This document shows positions 8,621 to 17,379 of a DNA stretch of 50,097 bases, piece by piece. Position 1 is the first letter of the stretch; each line of letters starts with the position of its first letter. Under the pieces are notes generated by a model. The model ran no database searches. It was not told where the DNA came from and saw only the letters and a program-made list of their open reading frames with translations. A program made the position numbers and the translations under genes. This DNA comes from Nocardioides sp. (lineage in GTDB: Bacteria > Actinomycetota > Actinomycetes > Propionibacteriales > Nocardioidaceae). Location of the stretch: the NCBI RefSeq assembly GCF_025964975.1, contig NZ_JAOPXV010000097.1, positions 1 through 50,097 on the forward strand, given 5' to 3'.

Positions 8621-8628
8621 GTGATTCG

Positions 8629-10071
8629 TCAGGCCGGCGGCGTCGTGGGCACCGGGGTCGGCGCGGGCGTGGGAGCCGGCGTGGGCGGCGGTGGCGGCGG
8701 CACGATCGGTGGGAACTCCGCGTGGTAGAAGATCGCGACCCCGTTCGCGACCTTGCGCTCCACGCCGGCCGAGCCTGGCTCGTCGATGTCGGTGGAGGGT
8801 TCGTTGATCACGCCCATCTCGCCGGTGACCTTGCGTGAGTACATCGTGGACGACCCGCCACCGTCGAAGTTCAGCGCGCTCTCGGCGCCGAGGGCCTGCA
8901 TCATGTTGGCGAGCTCGACCATGGTGTAGCCGCGGCTGGCGGTGGAGCGCCCGTCGATGACGAGGAAGAGCAGCTTGCGGCCGTCGACGTCGATGCCTAC
9001 GGCGGTGCGCGGGTGCATGAGCCGGTCGTTGACGACCGTTCGGACGCCGTTCAGCAGCAGCGGACGGTCCCCGGACACGGCCACCAGGGCGCCGGGCTTC
9101 GCCTTGAACTTGAAGGTCGCCTTGCGGCCCACCTGGAGCGTCTTGAGCAGCTTGGCCGCCGATCCCCGGCCGACCATGACCTGGCCCTTGATCTTGCGAC
9201 CCTTGGACAACGCCCCCTTGTTGGAGACGATCTCGCCCTCGACGACGACCACCTCGCGGACCTGCTTGGTGTCGCCGTCGGTCACCGAGTAACCCTTGGT
9301 CCAGCCCCAGTCGGTCGTGTAGAGACCGATCGAGTTGTCGGCGACAGTCGGGGCGTTCAGACCGCTGAACTGCCAGCGCGGTCGCTGGCGCAGCTTGGTC
9401 TTGGTCGCCATGGGGCCGATCTGCGGGGTGCCGGCAGCGTCGAGGTAGAAGGACGCGTTCTCCGGGATCCAGCCCGTGGTCGAGCCGTGGAGCACTCCGC
9501 GCTCGCGGTCCACCCCGACGCCGAGCGGGGCGCCGGTGTCGGAGATGTCGAAGAAGTCGCCGTTGACGGCGCCGATCACACCCTCGGCCGCCCCCATCTG
9601 GCTGACGGTCTGGCGGCGTACGGCATAGGGCGCACCGAGGTAGTCGACGGAGATGTGGGGGGCGTTGAGGTCGATGGTCAGGAGGTTGGCGCGGATCGGG
9701 CCCCGCCCGTCCGACTGGTCCCACTCGCGGATCGTCATGCCCGGGGCGATCTCGTAGGTGACGTCACTCGTGACGGTGGCCGGCGTGGCGCGGGCGTTGC
9801 GGGGGAGTCGTCGGGCCACCAGGCCCGGAACGCCGTCGGAGGTCTGCCCTCGTCGAGTCATCACGGTGCCGCGCTCGCGCAGTGCGCGTCGTTGCAGGGG
9901 ACCCAGGCCACGGCGGTCGTGGGCCCTGTCGCCGCCACCGTCGCCGCTGACGAGGTCGTGGGTGGTCATCGATGGTGAGGCGCCCGCAGAGACCGACACC
10001 GGGACAGCAACGAGGCAACAGGCGAGGGCGCCGCCGAGCAGGGACGAGGTCAATCGGTTCGAGGCAAACAC
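8629..10071 (-). CDS. Secreted phosphodiester glycosidase family protein (NAGPA domain)
   Basis: 480-aa exported protein with a NAGPA domain, the family of enzymes that hydrolyse sugar-1-phosphodiester bonds (human uncovering enzyme; bacterial relatives act on wall polymers). Motifs seen: VNGDFFDI, HPRTAVGIDVDGR and ALNFDGGGSSTMYSR. An Ala/Leu-rich signal peptide covers about residues 8-32. The C-terminus is a Pro/Thr-rich tail (PTPAPTPAPTPVP), a possible wall-spanning or glycosylated stretch. The frame is open to 10152, but GTG 10071 gives a clean signal peptide and has a TACTGT -10 hexamer 7 bases upstream, so I chose it. The substrate is inferred only from the family; wall teichoic acid or capsule phosphodiesters are plausible. 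Confidence 0.8.
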   Translation of the reverse strand: MFASNRLTSSLLGGALACCLVAVPVSVSAGASPSMTTHDLVSGDGGGDRAHDRRGLGPLQRRALRERGTVMTRRGQTSDGVPGLVARRLPRNARATPATVTSDVTYEIAPGMTIREWDQSDGRGPIRANLLTIDLNAPHISVDYLGAPYAVRRQTVSQMGAAEGVIGAVNGDFFDISDTGAPLGVGVDRERGVLHGSTTGWIPENASFYLDAAGTPQIGPMATKTKLRQRPRWQFSGLNAPTVADNSIGLYTTDWGWTKGYSVTDGDTKQVREVVVVEGEIVSNKGALSKGRKIKGQVMVGRGSAAKLLKTLQVGRKATFKFKAKPGALVAVSGDRPLLLNGVRTVVNDRLMHPRTAVGIDVDGRKLLFLVIDGRSTASRGYTMVELANMMQALGAESALNFDGGGSSTMYSRKVTGEMGVINEPSTDIDEPGSAGVERKVANGVAIFYHAEFPPIVPPPPPPTPAPTPAPTPVPTTPPA

Positions 10072-10192
10072 ACGCTCCACAGTAGGTCGGAGCCGGTGGC
10101 GGATCGCGGAGACACGGGGTGTGTCGCGGAGTGGTCCCGGGGATGTCGTCACGAGGAGGGAGACGCTCCCCCCGGCTCGTTGGTTGTCGCAC

Positions 10193-10198
10193 TAGGCT
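10193..10198 (+). promoter_or_regulatory. -10 hexamer of the DNA methyltransferase gene (leaderless)
   Basis: TAGGCT ends 7 bases before the GTG start at 10206 with no Shine-Dalgarno sequence between. The glycosidase gene on the other strand has its own TACTGT hexamer at 10079-10084, so 10072-10205 is a divergent promoter region. Confidence 0.5.
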
Positions 10199-10205
10199 GC
10201 GCGCC

Positions 10206-11378
10206 GTGGGCCAGCGTGTGGACAACGTCTTCCTCGAGGGCGACAACCTCGACGTGCTGGCCACGATCGAGCCGGGAAGTGTCGACCTCATCTACACCGA
10301 CCCGCCCTACAACACGGGCAACGACTTCGCCTACGCCGACTCCTTCCGCACCGACCGCGGAGGTGCGGCCGGTCGGCATGCGGCCTGGGTGGACATGATG
10401 CGCCCCCGCCTCGTGGCGATGCACGAGGTCCTGTCGGTCCGGGGCGCGATCTACGTCAGCATCGACGACAACGAGGCGGCGTACCTGCGGCTGCTGCTCG
10501 ACGAGGTCTTCGGTGAGGCCAACTTCCTGGCCCAGGTCGTGGTGAACCTCAACCCCAAGGGGCGACAGCTCGGCGGCGGGTTCGCGACGAGCCATGAATA
10601 CGTCATGGTCTATGCCCGCGACGCCAAGCAGTGCGTGCTGGACGCGAGCAGCCACGACACGGTCGATGCTGCCGACTTCGGACAGAGCACCGAGGACGGC
10701 CGGGCGTTCCGGCACCTCCCGCTGCGCAACACCAACAAGAAGTTCAACCCGGTCACCGCCCCTACCCTGCACTTCCCGGTGTACGGCGACCCGCTGACCG
10801 GCCGGGTCGCCACGGCCGCCTTCGAGGGTGCCGTCGAGGTGCTGCCCGTCTTCGGTGACGGTCGACCGGCGGTGTGGCGCTGGTCCCGGCCGCGCATCGA
10901 CCAGCGTCCCGACGACCTGGTGTGCCGGGAGATCGCCGGTCGGACCGGGACCCGCGTCGACGTCTTCCAGCGGGACTGGCTGCACCGCGAAGGCGGGCGG
11001 CGCAAGAAGCTCCCGACGATCTGGCTCTCGGAGGAGATCGGCTCCACCGACACCGCAGTGGCGGAGCTCAAGGCCCTCATCGGTCACGTCTTCGAGTCGC
11101 CCAAGCCGACCGGCCTGGTCAGGCGGATCCTGGGCACCATGCCGGCCGACTCCGTGGTGCTCGATCCCTTCGCGGGGAGCGGGACGACTGCTCACGCGGT
11201 GGCGATCACCAACGCGGCCGACGGCGGGACCCGCACCTGCCTGAGCATCAACTCCGCCGAGGCGACCCGTCCGGGGTCCAACGCCGCGAACGCCGGGTTC
11301 GCCACGGTCGCCGACATCACCCGCGCCCGGTTGGCTGCGGTGACCGAGCTCCATGGCGGTGGGCTCGAGCTCCGCTGA
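10206..11378 (+). CDS. Orphan site-specific DNA methyltransferase (type III Mod-like, N6-adenine)
   Basis: 390 aa. The catalytic motif TDPPYNTG is near residue 31 and the AdoMet-binding motif DPFAGSGTT near residue 320, the order of beta-class amino-methyltransferases such as type III Mod subunits. The region between them, including KKFNP, LHFPVYGDPLTG and the block RKKLPTIW, is the Mod-type core and target-recognition region. The protein is shorter than typical Mod subunits (often over 550 aa). The C-terminal NAANAGFATVADITRARL matches the usual Mod tail. GTG 10206 is probably leaderless. No restriction subunit or helicase is nearby, so it is an orphan methyltransferase that may mark the genome epigenetically. 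The target sequence is unknown. Confidence 0.82.
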   Translation: MGQRVDNVFLEGDNLDVLATIEPGSVDLIYTDPPYNTGNDFAYADSFRTDRGGAAGRHAAWVDMMRPRLVAMHEVLSVRGAIYVSIDDNEAAYLRLLLDEVFGEANFLAQVVVNLNPKGRQLGGGFATSHEYVMVYARDAKQCVLDASSHDTVDAADFGQSTEDGRAFRHLPLRNTNKKFNPVTAPTLHFPVYGDPLTGRVATAAFEGAVEVLPVFGDGRPAVWRWSRPRIDQRPDDLVCREIAGRTGTRVDVFQRDWLHREGGRRKKLPTIWLSEEIGSTDTAVAELKALIGHVFESPKPTGLVRRILGTMPADSVVLDPFAGSGTTAHAVAITNAADGGTRTCLSINSAEATRPGSNAANAGFATVADITRARLAAVTELHGGGLELR

Positions 11379-11388
11379 CACCAGCCAC

Positions 11389-12792
11389 TCAGATGCCGGC
11401 CGCCGCCTCCAACGCGCCGAGCTCGTCGTCGAGGTAGGTCAGCAACCGCTGGAGGTGCGGCACCGTCCGGCGGCATCCCGTGATCCCGAAGCACATCTTG
11501 TCGGCGTACGAGTTGCAGGTGATGTTGAGCGCCATGCCGTTGATGGGGATGGACAGCGGATAGGTCCCGACCATTTCGGCGCCGTTGTAGTAGCGCGTGG
11601 AGTTGGGGCCCGGGACGTTGCTGATGATCACGTTGAACGGCGGTCGCACCAGACCGTGCATCCGCATCACCGAGGTCAGGAGCGTCGGTGACATGCCGAG
11701 GGCGCTCATGGCGATGATCTGCGTGGGCGTCATCGACGACAGGGCGGCCTTGCCCTGACCCATCGAGCGGTGCACGGACTCGAGGCGGTCGCCGGCGTCG
11801 GGGAGGTGCGTCCCGAGCTGCACCATCACGGCCCCGACCGCGTTGCCGCCGTCGGCCGAGGCCACCTGGGACTGCTTGGCGTTGAGCCCGATCGGCACCA
11901 TCGAGACCAGTGAGGTCTCGGGAAGGGCATCGAAGTCGATGAGGTAGGAACGCAGGGCGCCACTGCACATCGCCATCACGACGTCGTTCAAGGTCGTGCC
12001 GGTGGCCTTGCCGATGGCCTGCATCCGCTCGATCGGCCAGTCCTGCGCCGCGAAACGCCGGGACCCGGTGATCCCCTGGTTGAACATCGTCCTGGGGGCG
12101 TACAGCGACAGGGCCGAGGTCTCGTTGCGCACGCCGGCGCTGAGGGTCCGGATCAGCGCCCCCGGCAGGCCGGCGGCCTCGGCGCTGATTCCCAGGGCGG
12201 TGCGCAGCGCTGCGGCCGGCACCTCGGACGACGGGGTGGGCTCCGACGCCGGCCGGTCAACCTCGGGGCGGGGCGGACGAGCCCCCCACGGCGGCGCCAT
12301 GTCGCGGAGGTCGGGATCCGTGCTCAGGACGCTCTGCATCAGCCGCATGGCCGAGACCCCGTCGACGAGTCCGTGGTGGACCTTGGTGTAGAGCGCGACC
12401 CGGCCGTCGCGCAGGCCCTCGATGACGTGGGCCTCCCACAAGGGTCGCTCGCGGCCGAGCCGCGTGGAGTGCAGGCGCGAGCAGAGGTCCAGGAGCTCGC
12501 GGACCCGTCCGGGCTTGGGGAGCGCGCTATGGCGTACGTGGTGCTCGATGTCGAACTGCGCGTCCGGTTCCCAGACGTACTGCCCCGCGGTCGCGAGGGA
12601 GCGTCGCGGGTGCTTGAGGAAGAGGGGAGCGATCGCCTGGGGGGTGGACATCGTCTCGTACATGTCCCGGACGTAGTTGCGACCAGCGCCCTCGGGCTTC
12701 TTGAAGAGCTGGAGCCCGCCGACGTGCATCGGCTGACGACGGTTCTCGGCATACAGGAAAGCAACGGACGTCGGGTCGATCGGTGTGACCAC
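11389..12792 (-). CDS. Wax ester synthase/diacylglycerol acyltransferase (WS/DGAT)
   Basis: 467-aa acyltransferase that transfers an acyl group from acyl-CoA to diacylglycerol or fatty alcohol, forming storage lipid. The catalytic HHxxxDG motif is HHGLVDG (about residues 139-145), the N-terminus TPIDPTSVAFLYAENRRQPMH is diagnostic, and the NxxxG/PGP motifs appear as GNAVGAVM and ISNVPGPNS. The frame extends further upstream, but GTG 12792 lies at the conserved N-terminus and has an AGAGGGG sequence about 8 bases before it. The gene is divergent from a FUSC-family gene. Many actinobacteria carry several such enzymes; lipid storage is the likely role. Confidence 0.9.
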   Translation of the reverse strand: MVTPIDPTSVAFLYAENRRQPMHVGGLQLFKKPEGAGRNYVRDMYETMSTPQAIAPLFLKHPRRSLATAGQYVWEPDAQFDIEHHVRHSALPKPGRVRELLDLCSRLHSTRLGRERPLWEAHVIEGLRDGRVALYTKVHHGLVDGVSAMRLMQSVLSTDPDLRDMAPPWGARPPRPEVDRPASEPTPSSEVPAAALRTALGISAEAAGLPGALIRTLSAGVRNETSALSLYAPRTMFNQGITGSRRFAAQDWPIERMQAIGKATGTTLNDVVMAMCSGALRSYLIDFDALPETSLVSMVPIGLNAKQSQVASADGGNAVGAVMVQLGTHLPDAGDRLESVHRSMGQGKAALSSMTPTQIIAMSALGMSPTLLTSVMRMHGLVRPPFNVIISNVPGPNSTRYYNGAEMVGTYPLSIPINGMALNITCNSYADKMCFGITGCRRTVPHLQRLLTYLDDELGALEAAAGI

Positions 12793-12898
12793 GCTGTGGA
12801 TCCCCTCTTCGAAGAAGGCTGATCCTCGCGTGCTCCACGCTTGCTCACAAGGGCAACGACGATCTGGGTCCGCCTTTCGCTCTGGCAGGATCGCCAGC

Positions 12899-13999
12899 AT
12901 GGAGGCGAGTCCGTTGGACCGCGTGTGGTCGCGCAGTCGTACGTCGCTGCGTGCCCGGATCGACAGGGTGCGCTCGAAGTCGTTTGCGATCGGGCAGTGT
13001 GCCGTCGCCGCGGGAGTGGCATGGTTGATCGCCCACGACCTGATGGGCCACGAGACGCCCTTCTTCGCGCCGATCGCCGCCGTGGTCAGCCTGGGGACGT
13101 CCTACGGCCAGCGCCTCCGCCGGGTGGCTGAGGTGACGGTGGGGGTTGCCTTGGGTGTCCTGCTGGGGGATCTCCTCGTGATCTGGCTGGGCTCGGGATG
13201 GTGGCAGATCGCGATCGTCGTGGCGCTGGCGATGTCGTTGGCCTTCCTCCTCGACGGTGGCCAGCTGATCGTGATGCAGGCGGCAGTCCAGTCGATCGTG
13301 GTGACGACGCTCATCGTCAGTCCGGGCGGAGCGCTGGTCCGATGGGCCGATGCGCTCATCGGAGGCGCGGTCGCGCTCGTCGCGGCGACCGCCGTGCCGG
13401 CCGCCGCGCTCCGGAGGCCACGCGAACAGGCGGCGAGGGTGCTGCGCAAGGAGGCCGAGATGCTGCGGGCTGCCGCCGACGTCATGGATGACGGGGAGCT
13501 CGACCGCGCTCTGGATCTCCTCGCCGACGCCCGCGACACCGACGACCTGATCCACGAGCTTCGCAGCGCGGCCGACGAAGGCCTCGCGGTGGTGGCTTCA
13601 TCTCCGTTCCGGGTACGGCACAGGAACGGTCTGCGGCGCATGTCCGACCTCGTCGAACCGCTGGACCGATCACTGCGCAGCACGCGCGTTCTCGTGAGGT
13701 ACGTCGCCATGGCGGCCTACCGTCGTCGGACCGTGCCCGTGGGCTACCCGCTCGTCGCCCGCGAGCTCGCCGCCGCGGTGGACCTCGTCGCAGACGAGCT
13801 GCAGGCCGATCGCCTGGCCGAGGCAGCGAGACCAGCCCTTATCGCTGTGGGCTTGGCGACCTCCGAGCTGCCCCGTGAGGACGCGTTGTCGGTCGAGGTG
13901 GTGCTCGCGCAGCTGCGGGCAGTGGTCACCGACCTGTTGATGCTGACCGGGATGGGGCAGCTGGAGTCGACCGACGCGATCCCGCCGCCTCGGGCGTGA
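12899..13999 (+). CDS. FUSC-family protein (aromatic acid exporter-like)
   Basis: 366-aa membrane protein of the fusaric acid resistance/aromatic acid exporter type. After a basic N-terminus (WSRSRTSLRARIDRVRS) about six hydrophobic segments run from residue 35 to 175, including the motif HETPFFAPIAAVVSLG typical of the family. The C-terminal half is soluble and helical and probably cytoplasmic. CAGGAT, a plausible -10, ends 7 bases before the ATG. It is divergent from the WS/DGAT gene; a functional link is not evident. The substrate is unknown. Confidence 0.8.
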   Translation: MEASPLDRVWSRSRTSLRARIDRVRSKSFAIGQCAVAAGVAWLIAHDLMGHETPFFAPIAAVVSLGTSYGQRLRRVAEVTVGVALGVLLGDLLVIWLGSGWWQIAIVVALAMSLAFLLDGGQLIVMQAAVQSIVVTTLIVSPGGALVRWADALIGGAVALVAATAVPAAALRRPREQAARVLRKEAEMLRAAADVMDDGELDRALDLLADARDTDDLIHELRSAADEGLAVVASSPFRVRHRNGLRRMSDLVEPLDRSLRSTRVLVRYVAMAAYRRRTVPVGYPLVARELAAAVDLVADELQADRLAEAARPALIAVGLATSELPREDALSVEVVLAQLRAVVTDLLMLTGMGQLESTDAIPPPRA

Positions 14000-14043
14000 G
14001 CCACGACTACCTTCCCTTGGGGCGGCCCCGCGTGCGGAAGGCC

Positions 14044-14049
14044 TAGGGT
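14044..14049 (+). promoter_or_regulatory. -10 hexamer of the frameshifted secreted-protein gene
   Basis: TAGGGT ends 6 bases before ATG 14056, the spacing seen for other leaderless genes here. It shows that the start and promoter of the frameshifted gene are intact. Confidence 0.5.
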
Positions 14050-14055
14050 CCCCGC

Positions 14056-14698
14056 ATGAACCTGGTCCGCCTCGCGGTGTCAGCGGCATTTTCTTCTCAG
14101 TGCGTCAGTTGTCGCAGCCTCGCCCGCGACAGCAGACACCGAACGCCTGCGGGACCGGTCTCACGATGTCGTGCGGGTGAGGTGCGAACGACTACAGCAG
14201 GACCCCTGCGTCGTGCAGCCCTTCACCGAACCCAAGGTGGCGTTCGCTGACATCGTCTGGGCACGACACACCTACTCCGATCGTCGCTTGGTCCTGCGGA
14301 TGAGGCTTCGCGACGTGCTCGTGCGCCGTGATGTCGGGACCTACATCAGTTGGAGCGTGCGTGGGCCTCGCGACTCCGGACTGGGGGTGCAAGTGCTGTG
14401 GGATCCCGCTGGCCCTTCCCCCGACCTCACTACTACCGACATCACGAACACGCGAGGGGTGGACTACAAGTGCGCCGGCGCACGAACCACCGTCAGCGCC
14501 CGCACCGCTACCTTCACCTTGGCAATTCCCAAGCAGTGTCTGCCCGGTGCGCCATGGGTTCGCGTAGCTGCGGGAGTCATGGTCCAAGACTTGGCCAGGG
14601 GTAGCCTCTGGCACGACGACCCGCGTGTGGGTGACGACCTGCCAATCAAGTACAACGTCGCCGATCACCCTGAGGGCCCCAGGCTGTACCGAGGCTGA
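14056..14698 (+). pseudogene. Secreted beta-rich protein gene with +1 frameshift in the signal peptide
   Basis: The ATG at 14056 starts MNLVRLAVSAAF in frame 1. One extra T in the run 14089-14092 shifts the frame; reading on in frame 2 from 14093 gives LLSASVVAASPATADTERLRD and continues without a stop to 14698. Joined, this is a textbook Sec signal peptide followed by a mature domain of about 180 residues with three Cys. In frame 1 as written, translation ends near 14250 and no export signal joins the mature domain. The mature part is beta-strand-rich and lacks a family name I know. Codon use is less GC-rich than in neighbours. Either a recent mutation, a sequencing error in a homopolymer, or a +1 frameshift site; the intact -10 hexamer argues for a recent event. 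Confidence 0.7.
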
Positions 14699-14735
14699 GT
14701 CGCGAGGTCAGGGCGAGCGGCGGGTCCGCTGAACC

Positions 14736-16034
14736 TCAGCCCGCGAGGACGTAGTCGACGCACAGCGCGGGTGCCTGGTGCTTCCGGATCGTGACGATCG
14801 GGGGTGGGTGTGTGCGGTGCTGGTGGCCGGTGGGGAGGGTTACCGCGACGGAACCGTCTGGTTGGGTGCGGGCCCGCCATCTCGGGGCGTCCTTGGCGTA
14901 GTTGCAGGACTCGCACAGTCCTTGGCTGTTGCGAGCGCTGGTCGGACCGCCGCCGGCATGTGGCTGGAGGTGGTCGACGTGCCGAATCGGCGCGTCGCAC
15001 CACGGCGTGCGGCAGACCTGGTCACGGAGCCGGATGAACCTGGCCAGGCTGCCGCGGAAGAACCGCCCGGTGGCGTCCATCGAGACGAGCTCACCGGTGG
15101 ACGGGCTGGTGTAGAGGCGTCGTAGCCAGACGTGTTCGTGGCGGTCGCAGGCTCCGGCCACGATCTCGCGGGCGAGCTCGGCTGGGACCGGTCCGAAACC
15201 GTCCAGCCGTGCGGGCTGGTCCGAGCCGCTGAACAAGGCAGTGTCGGTCATGATCAGGCCGAGCGAGACCCGTAGTGCCCCGGCCTCGCCGTCAGCGGTG
15301 CTAAGGACTTTGCCGACCAGGGTGTCTGCCATGAGCTGACCTTTGGCCCGCTCATCGCCGGCCGCTCGCGCAGCGTCAGCGGCGCGGGTCAGAGCCGCGA
15401 GGACCGCTACTCCGTCCTTCACCGGGAGCAGGGCTGTCAGGTAGGTCATGGTGTCGGGGGCGGGTCGCAAGGTCACGCGTCGCTGGGACTCCGCCCGGCG
15501 TCGCCGGGCGACCAGCGCGGCGGCGTCGAGACGCGCCACCTCCTTGAGACAGGCGCCGGCCAGCTCACGCTCGCCCATCGACTCGACGGTCTCGGGGCTG
15601 CCCGACACGAGCTCGTCCACGGCGAGTCGGTCCTCCAGGGTCAGACACGCCGTCTCGCGGGCGACGATCGTCGCCTTCCACTCGGTGATCCGCCCGGTCC
15701 GCCAGGCCGCCCACGTGTGCGGCAGCTTCGACCGGACGATCTTCGCCAGCCCCAGGTGCTGACGCCCGCGATGGGGCGACTCACGTCGAGCCAGCGCCAC
15801 CTGCTCGGCAACGCCACGACCCCGGCGCGCAGCGGGGACCCCGGCGGCCTCCTGCTCGGCCCGCTGCGATGCATCGAAGCAGGCGAGGCGGTCCTGGGCA
15901 GCGGTGACGACACAGGCCAGACGCTCCAAGGCACGCAGGGTCTCGATCCGCTCAGGGTCGCTCAGGTCACTGGCGCCCTCGATCGTCGAGGACAGTCCGT
16001 CTGCCCACGACTCGAGGTTGCTCGCGCTCAGCAC
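14736..16034 (-). CDS. DUF222 / HNH endonuclease domain protein
   Basis: 432 aa, member of the actinobacterial 13E12-repeat-like family: a helical DUF222 domain over about residues 20-330, then an HNH nuclease domain (CRTPWCDAPIRHVDHLQPH, followed by NSQGLCESCNYAK). The Cys pairs and the His-Asp-His core needed for a metal-dependent nuclease are all present. The family is highly copied in actinobacterial genomes; its biological role is not established, and links to mobile elements have been suggested. The GTG start at 16034 is a best guess, with no clear Shine-Dalgarno sequence. The 151 bases upstream to the next gene show nothing more than a short AT-richer patch that may be its promoter. 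Confidence 0.85.
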   Translation of the reverse strand: MLSASNLESWADGLSSTIEGASDLSDPERIETLRALERLACVVTAAQDRLACFDASQRAEQEAAGVPAARRGRGVAEQVALARRESPHRGRQHLGLAKIVRSKLPHTWAAWRTGRITEWKATIVARETACLTLEDRLAVDELVSGSPETVESMGERELAGACLKEVARLDAAALVARRRRAESQRRVTLRPAPDTMTYLTALLPVKDGVAVLAALTRAADAARAAGDERAKGQLMADTLVGKVLSTADGEAGALRVSLGLIMTDTALFSGSDQPARLDGFGPVPAELAREIVAGACDRHEHVWLRRLYTSPSTGELVSMDATGRFFRGSLARFIRLRDQVCRTPWCDAPIRHVDHLQPHAGGGPTSARNSQGLCESCNYAKDAPRWRARTQPDGSVAVTLPTGHQHRTHPPPIVTIRKHQAPALCVDYVLAG

Positions 16035-16185
16035 GCCCGCATCGCCGTCTGAGTCCGCCGGGCAGATCGGATCTTGTGGAGCTTCTTTTCCCGCACCCCG
16101 ACAAGGAGCCGAGCCGTTTGCACACGCCGTGCTAGCCCGGATCCCAGGCTGTTCTCAACGGCCCGCGACGATCAGCCGCGACCGT

Positions 16186-17313
16186 TCAGAGCGAATCGCG
16201 GAGCTCTGCGACAACGGAGTCGACGACCGCGACGAGGTCTCCACCGGTAGCAGCGGCGACGGCTCGCTGGCGCTGGTAGGAGGCGCCACGACGAGGTATG
16301 TCGCCGACGGACCGCAGCTCGGTCTCGCAGTCGAGGCGACGGGCGACCGGCGCCAACCGCTCCAGCAGGTCGTCGAGGTCGTCGGTGACCAACCGCTCAC
16401 GGGACTTCTCGTCGAGGATCACGATCGCGTCGAGGCCGTAGCGCGCAGCTCGCCACTTGTTCTCCTGCACGTGCCACGGTGGCATCGTCGGCAGGGTCTC
16501 GCCGGCTGCGAGCCGGGTGTCCAGGTCGACCACGAGACAGTGGATCAGTGCTGTCAGCGCGGCGAGCTCGTTGATGTCGGACATGCCGTCGCACACGCGG
16601 TTCTCCAGCGTGCCGAGGTGGGGCGCCGGCCGGAGGTCCCAGCGGACGTCGGCCATCGAGTCGATGACGCCGGTCGTGGTCTGGTCGGCGATACAGGACT
16701 CGAACTGCTCCCAGGTGTCGAACTGGAAGGGCAACCCGGCCGTGGGCAGCTGCTGGAACATCTGTGACCGGTTGGAGGCATAGCCGGTGTCCTGGCCCGC
16801 CCACACCGGGGAGCTGGCCGACAGGGCGAGGAGGTGCGGGTAGGTGTTGAGCATGGAGGACAGGACGGGCATCACCCGATCACGCTCGGGCAGGCCGATG
16901 TGGACGTGGACCCCCCAGATCAGCATCTGGCGGCCCCACCACTGCGTCCGGTTGATCAGCTCCTCGTAGCGCGGTCCCTCGGTCAGCTGCTGCGCCGACC
17001 AGCTCGCGAAGGGGTGCGTGCCCGAGCCGAGCAGGTCGACCCCCAGCTCGGCCGCCGCGGGCACGACGACGCCGAGGGTGGTGCGCAGGTCCTCGACCGC
17101 CTCCGACACAGTGCCGCAGACGCCCGTGACCACCTCGACGGTGTTGCGCAGCAGCTCCTTGTGGAGCCGCCCGGGATCGGCGAGCCGTGGGCTGGCGGCG
17201 GCGAACAGGTCGGCTGCCGTGTTGGACAGGTCGCGCGTCTCGCGGTCGACCAGGCCGAACTCCCACTCCACCCCGATCGTCGGGTCGGGTGAAGCCTTGA
17301 AGTCGATGCGCAC
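16186..17313 (-). CDS. Carboxylate-amine ligase, YbdK type (glutamate-cysteine ligase family 2)
   Basis: 375-aa ATP-grasp-like ligase of the GCS2 family. Core motifs: GVEWEFGLVD at the N-terminus, NTVEVVTGVC, GSGTHPFASW, and HVHIGLPERDRV with the family His residues. In enterobacteria YbdK has weak glutamate-cysteine ligase activity; actinobacteria use mycothiol rather than glutathione as main thiol, so the real product here is uncertain. Ergothioneine synthesis uses a related ligase, but no other egt gene is nearby. GTG 17313 was chosen because homology begins there and a TACGAT hexamer (17320-17325) ends 6 bases upstream; the frame stays open further 5'. Confidence 0.85.
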   Translation of the reverse strand: MRIDFKASPDPTIGVEWEFGLVDRETRDLSNTAADLFAAASPRLADPGRLHKELLRNTVEVVTGVCGTVSEAVEDLRTTLGVVVPAAAELGVDLLGSGTHPFASWSAQQLTEGPRYEELINRTQWWGRQMLIWGVHVHIGLPERDRVMPVLSSMLNTYPHLLALSASSPVWAGQDTGYASNRSQMFQQLPTAGLPFQFDTWEQFESCIADQTTTGVIDSMADVRWDLRPAPHLGTLENRVCDGMSDINELAALTALIHCLVVDLDTRLAAGETLPTMPPWHVQENKWRAARYGLDAIVILDEKSRERLVTDDLDDLLERLAPVARRLDCETELRSVGDIPRRGASYQRQRAVAAATGGDLVAVVDSVVAELRDSL

Positions 17314-17319
17314 CGGACC

Positions 17320-17325
17320 ATCGTA
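17320..17325 (-). promoter_or_regulatory. -10 hexamer of the carboxylate-amine ligase gene (leaderless)
   Basis: TACGAT on the minus strand, 6 bases before GTG 17313, with no Shine-Dalgarno sequence between. Confidence 0.45.
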
Positions 17326-17379
17326 GGGAGACGGTGGCGCCTGCGGGTCACCCCGACGAGCGGGTGCGAGCATGGGCGC

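Noticed and set aside
12806-12815. Palindrome TCTTCGAAGA upstream of the WS/DGAT gene as an operator
   Set aside because: Only 10 bp, overlaps the Shine-Dalgarno region and is within chance for a region this size.
14704-14737. Bulged hairpin (GAGGTCA with TGAACCTC) as terminator between convergent genes
   Set aside because: Stem is interrupted by a bulge and several unpaired bases and overlaps the DUF222 stop; support too weak to list.
14736-16034. DUF222/HNH gene as evidence of a mobile element or intein
   Set aside because: No terminal repeats, transposase, integrase or splicing motifs; the family is a common chromosomal gene in actinobacteria.
16186-17313. Assignment as gshA for glutathione synthesis
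   Set aside because: Actinobacteria of this type normally use mycothiol, no glutathione synthase is nearby, and the family includes ligases with other substrates.
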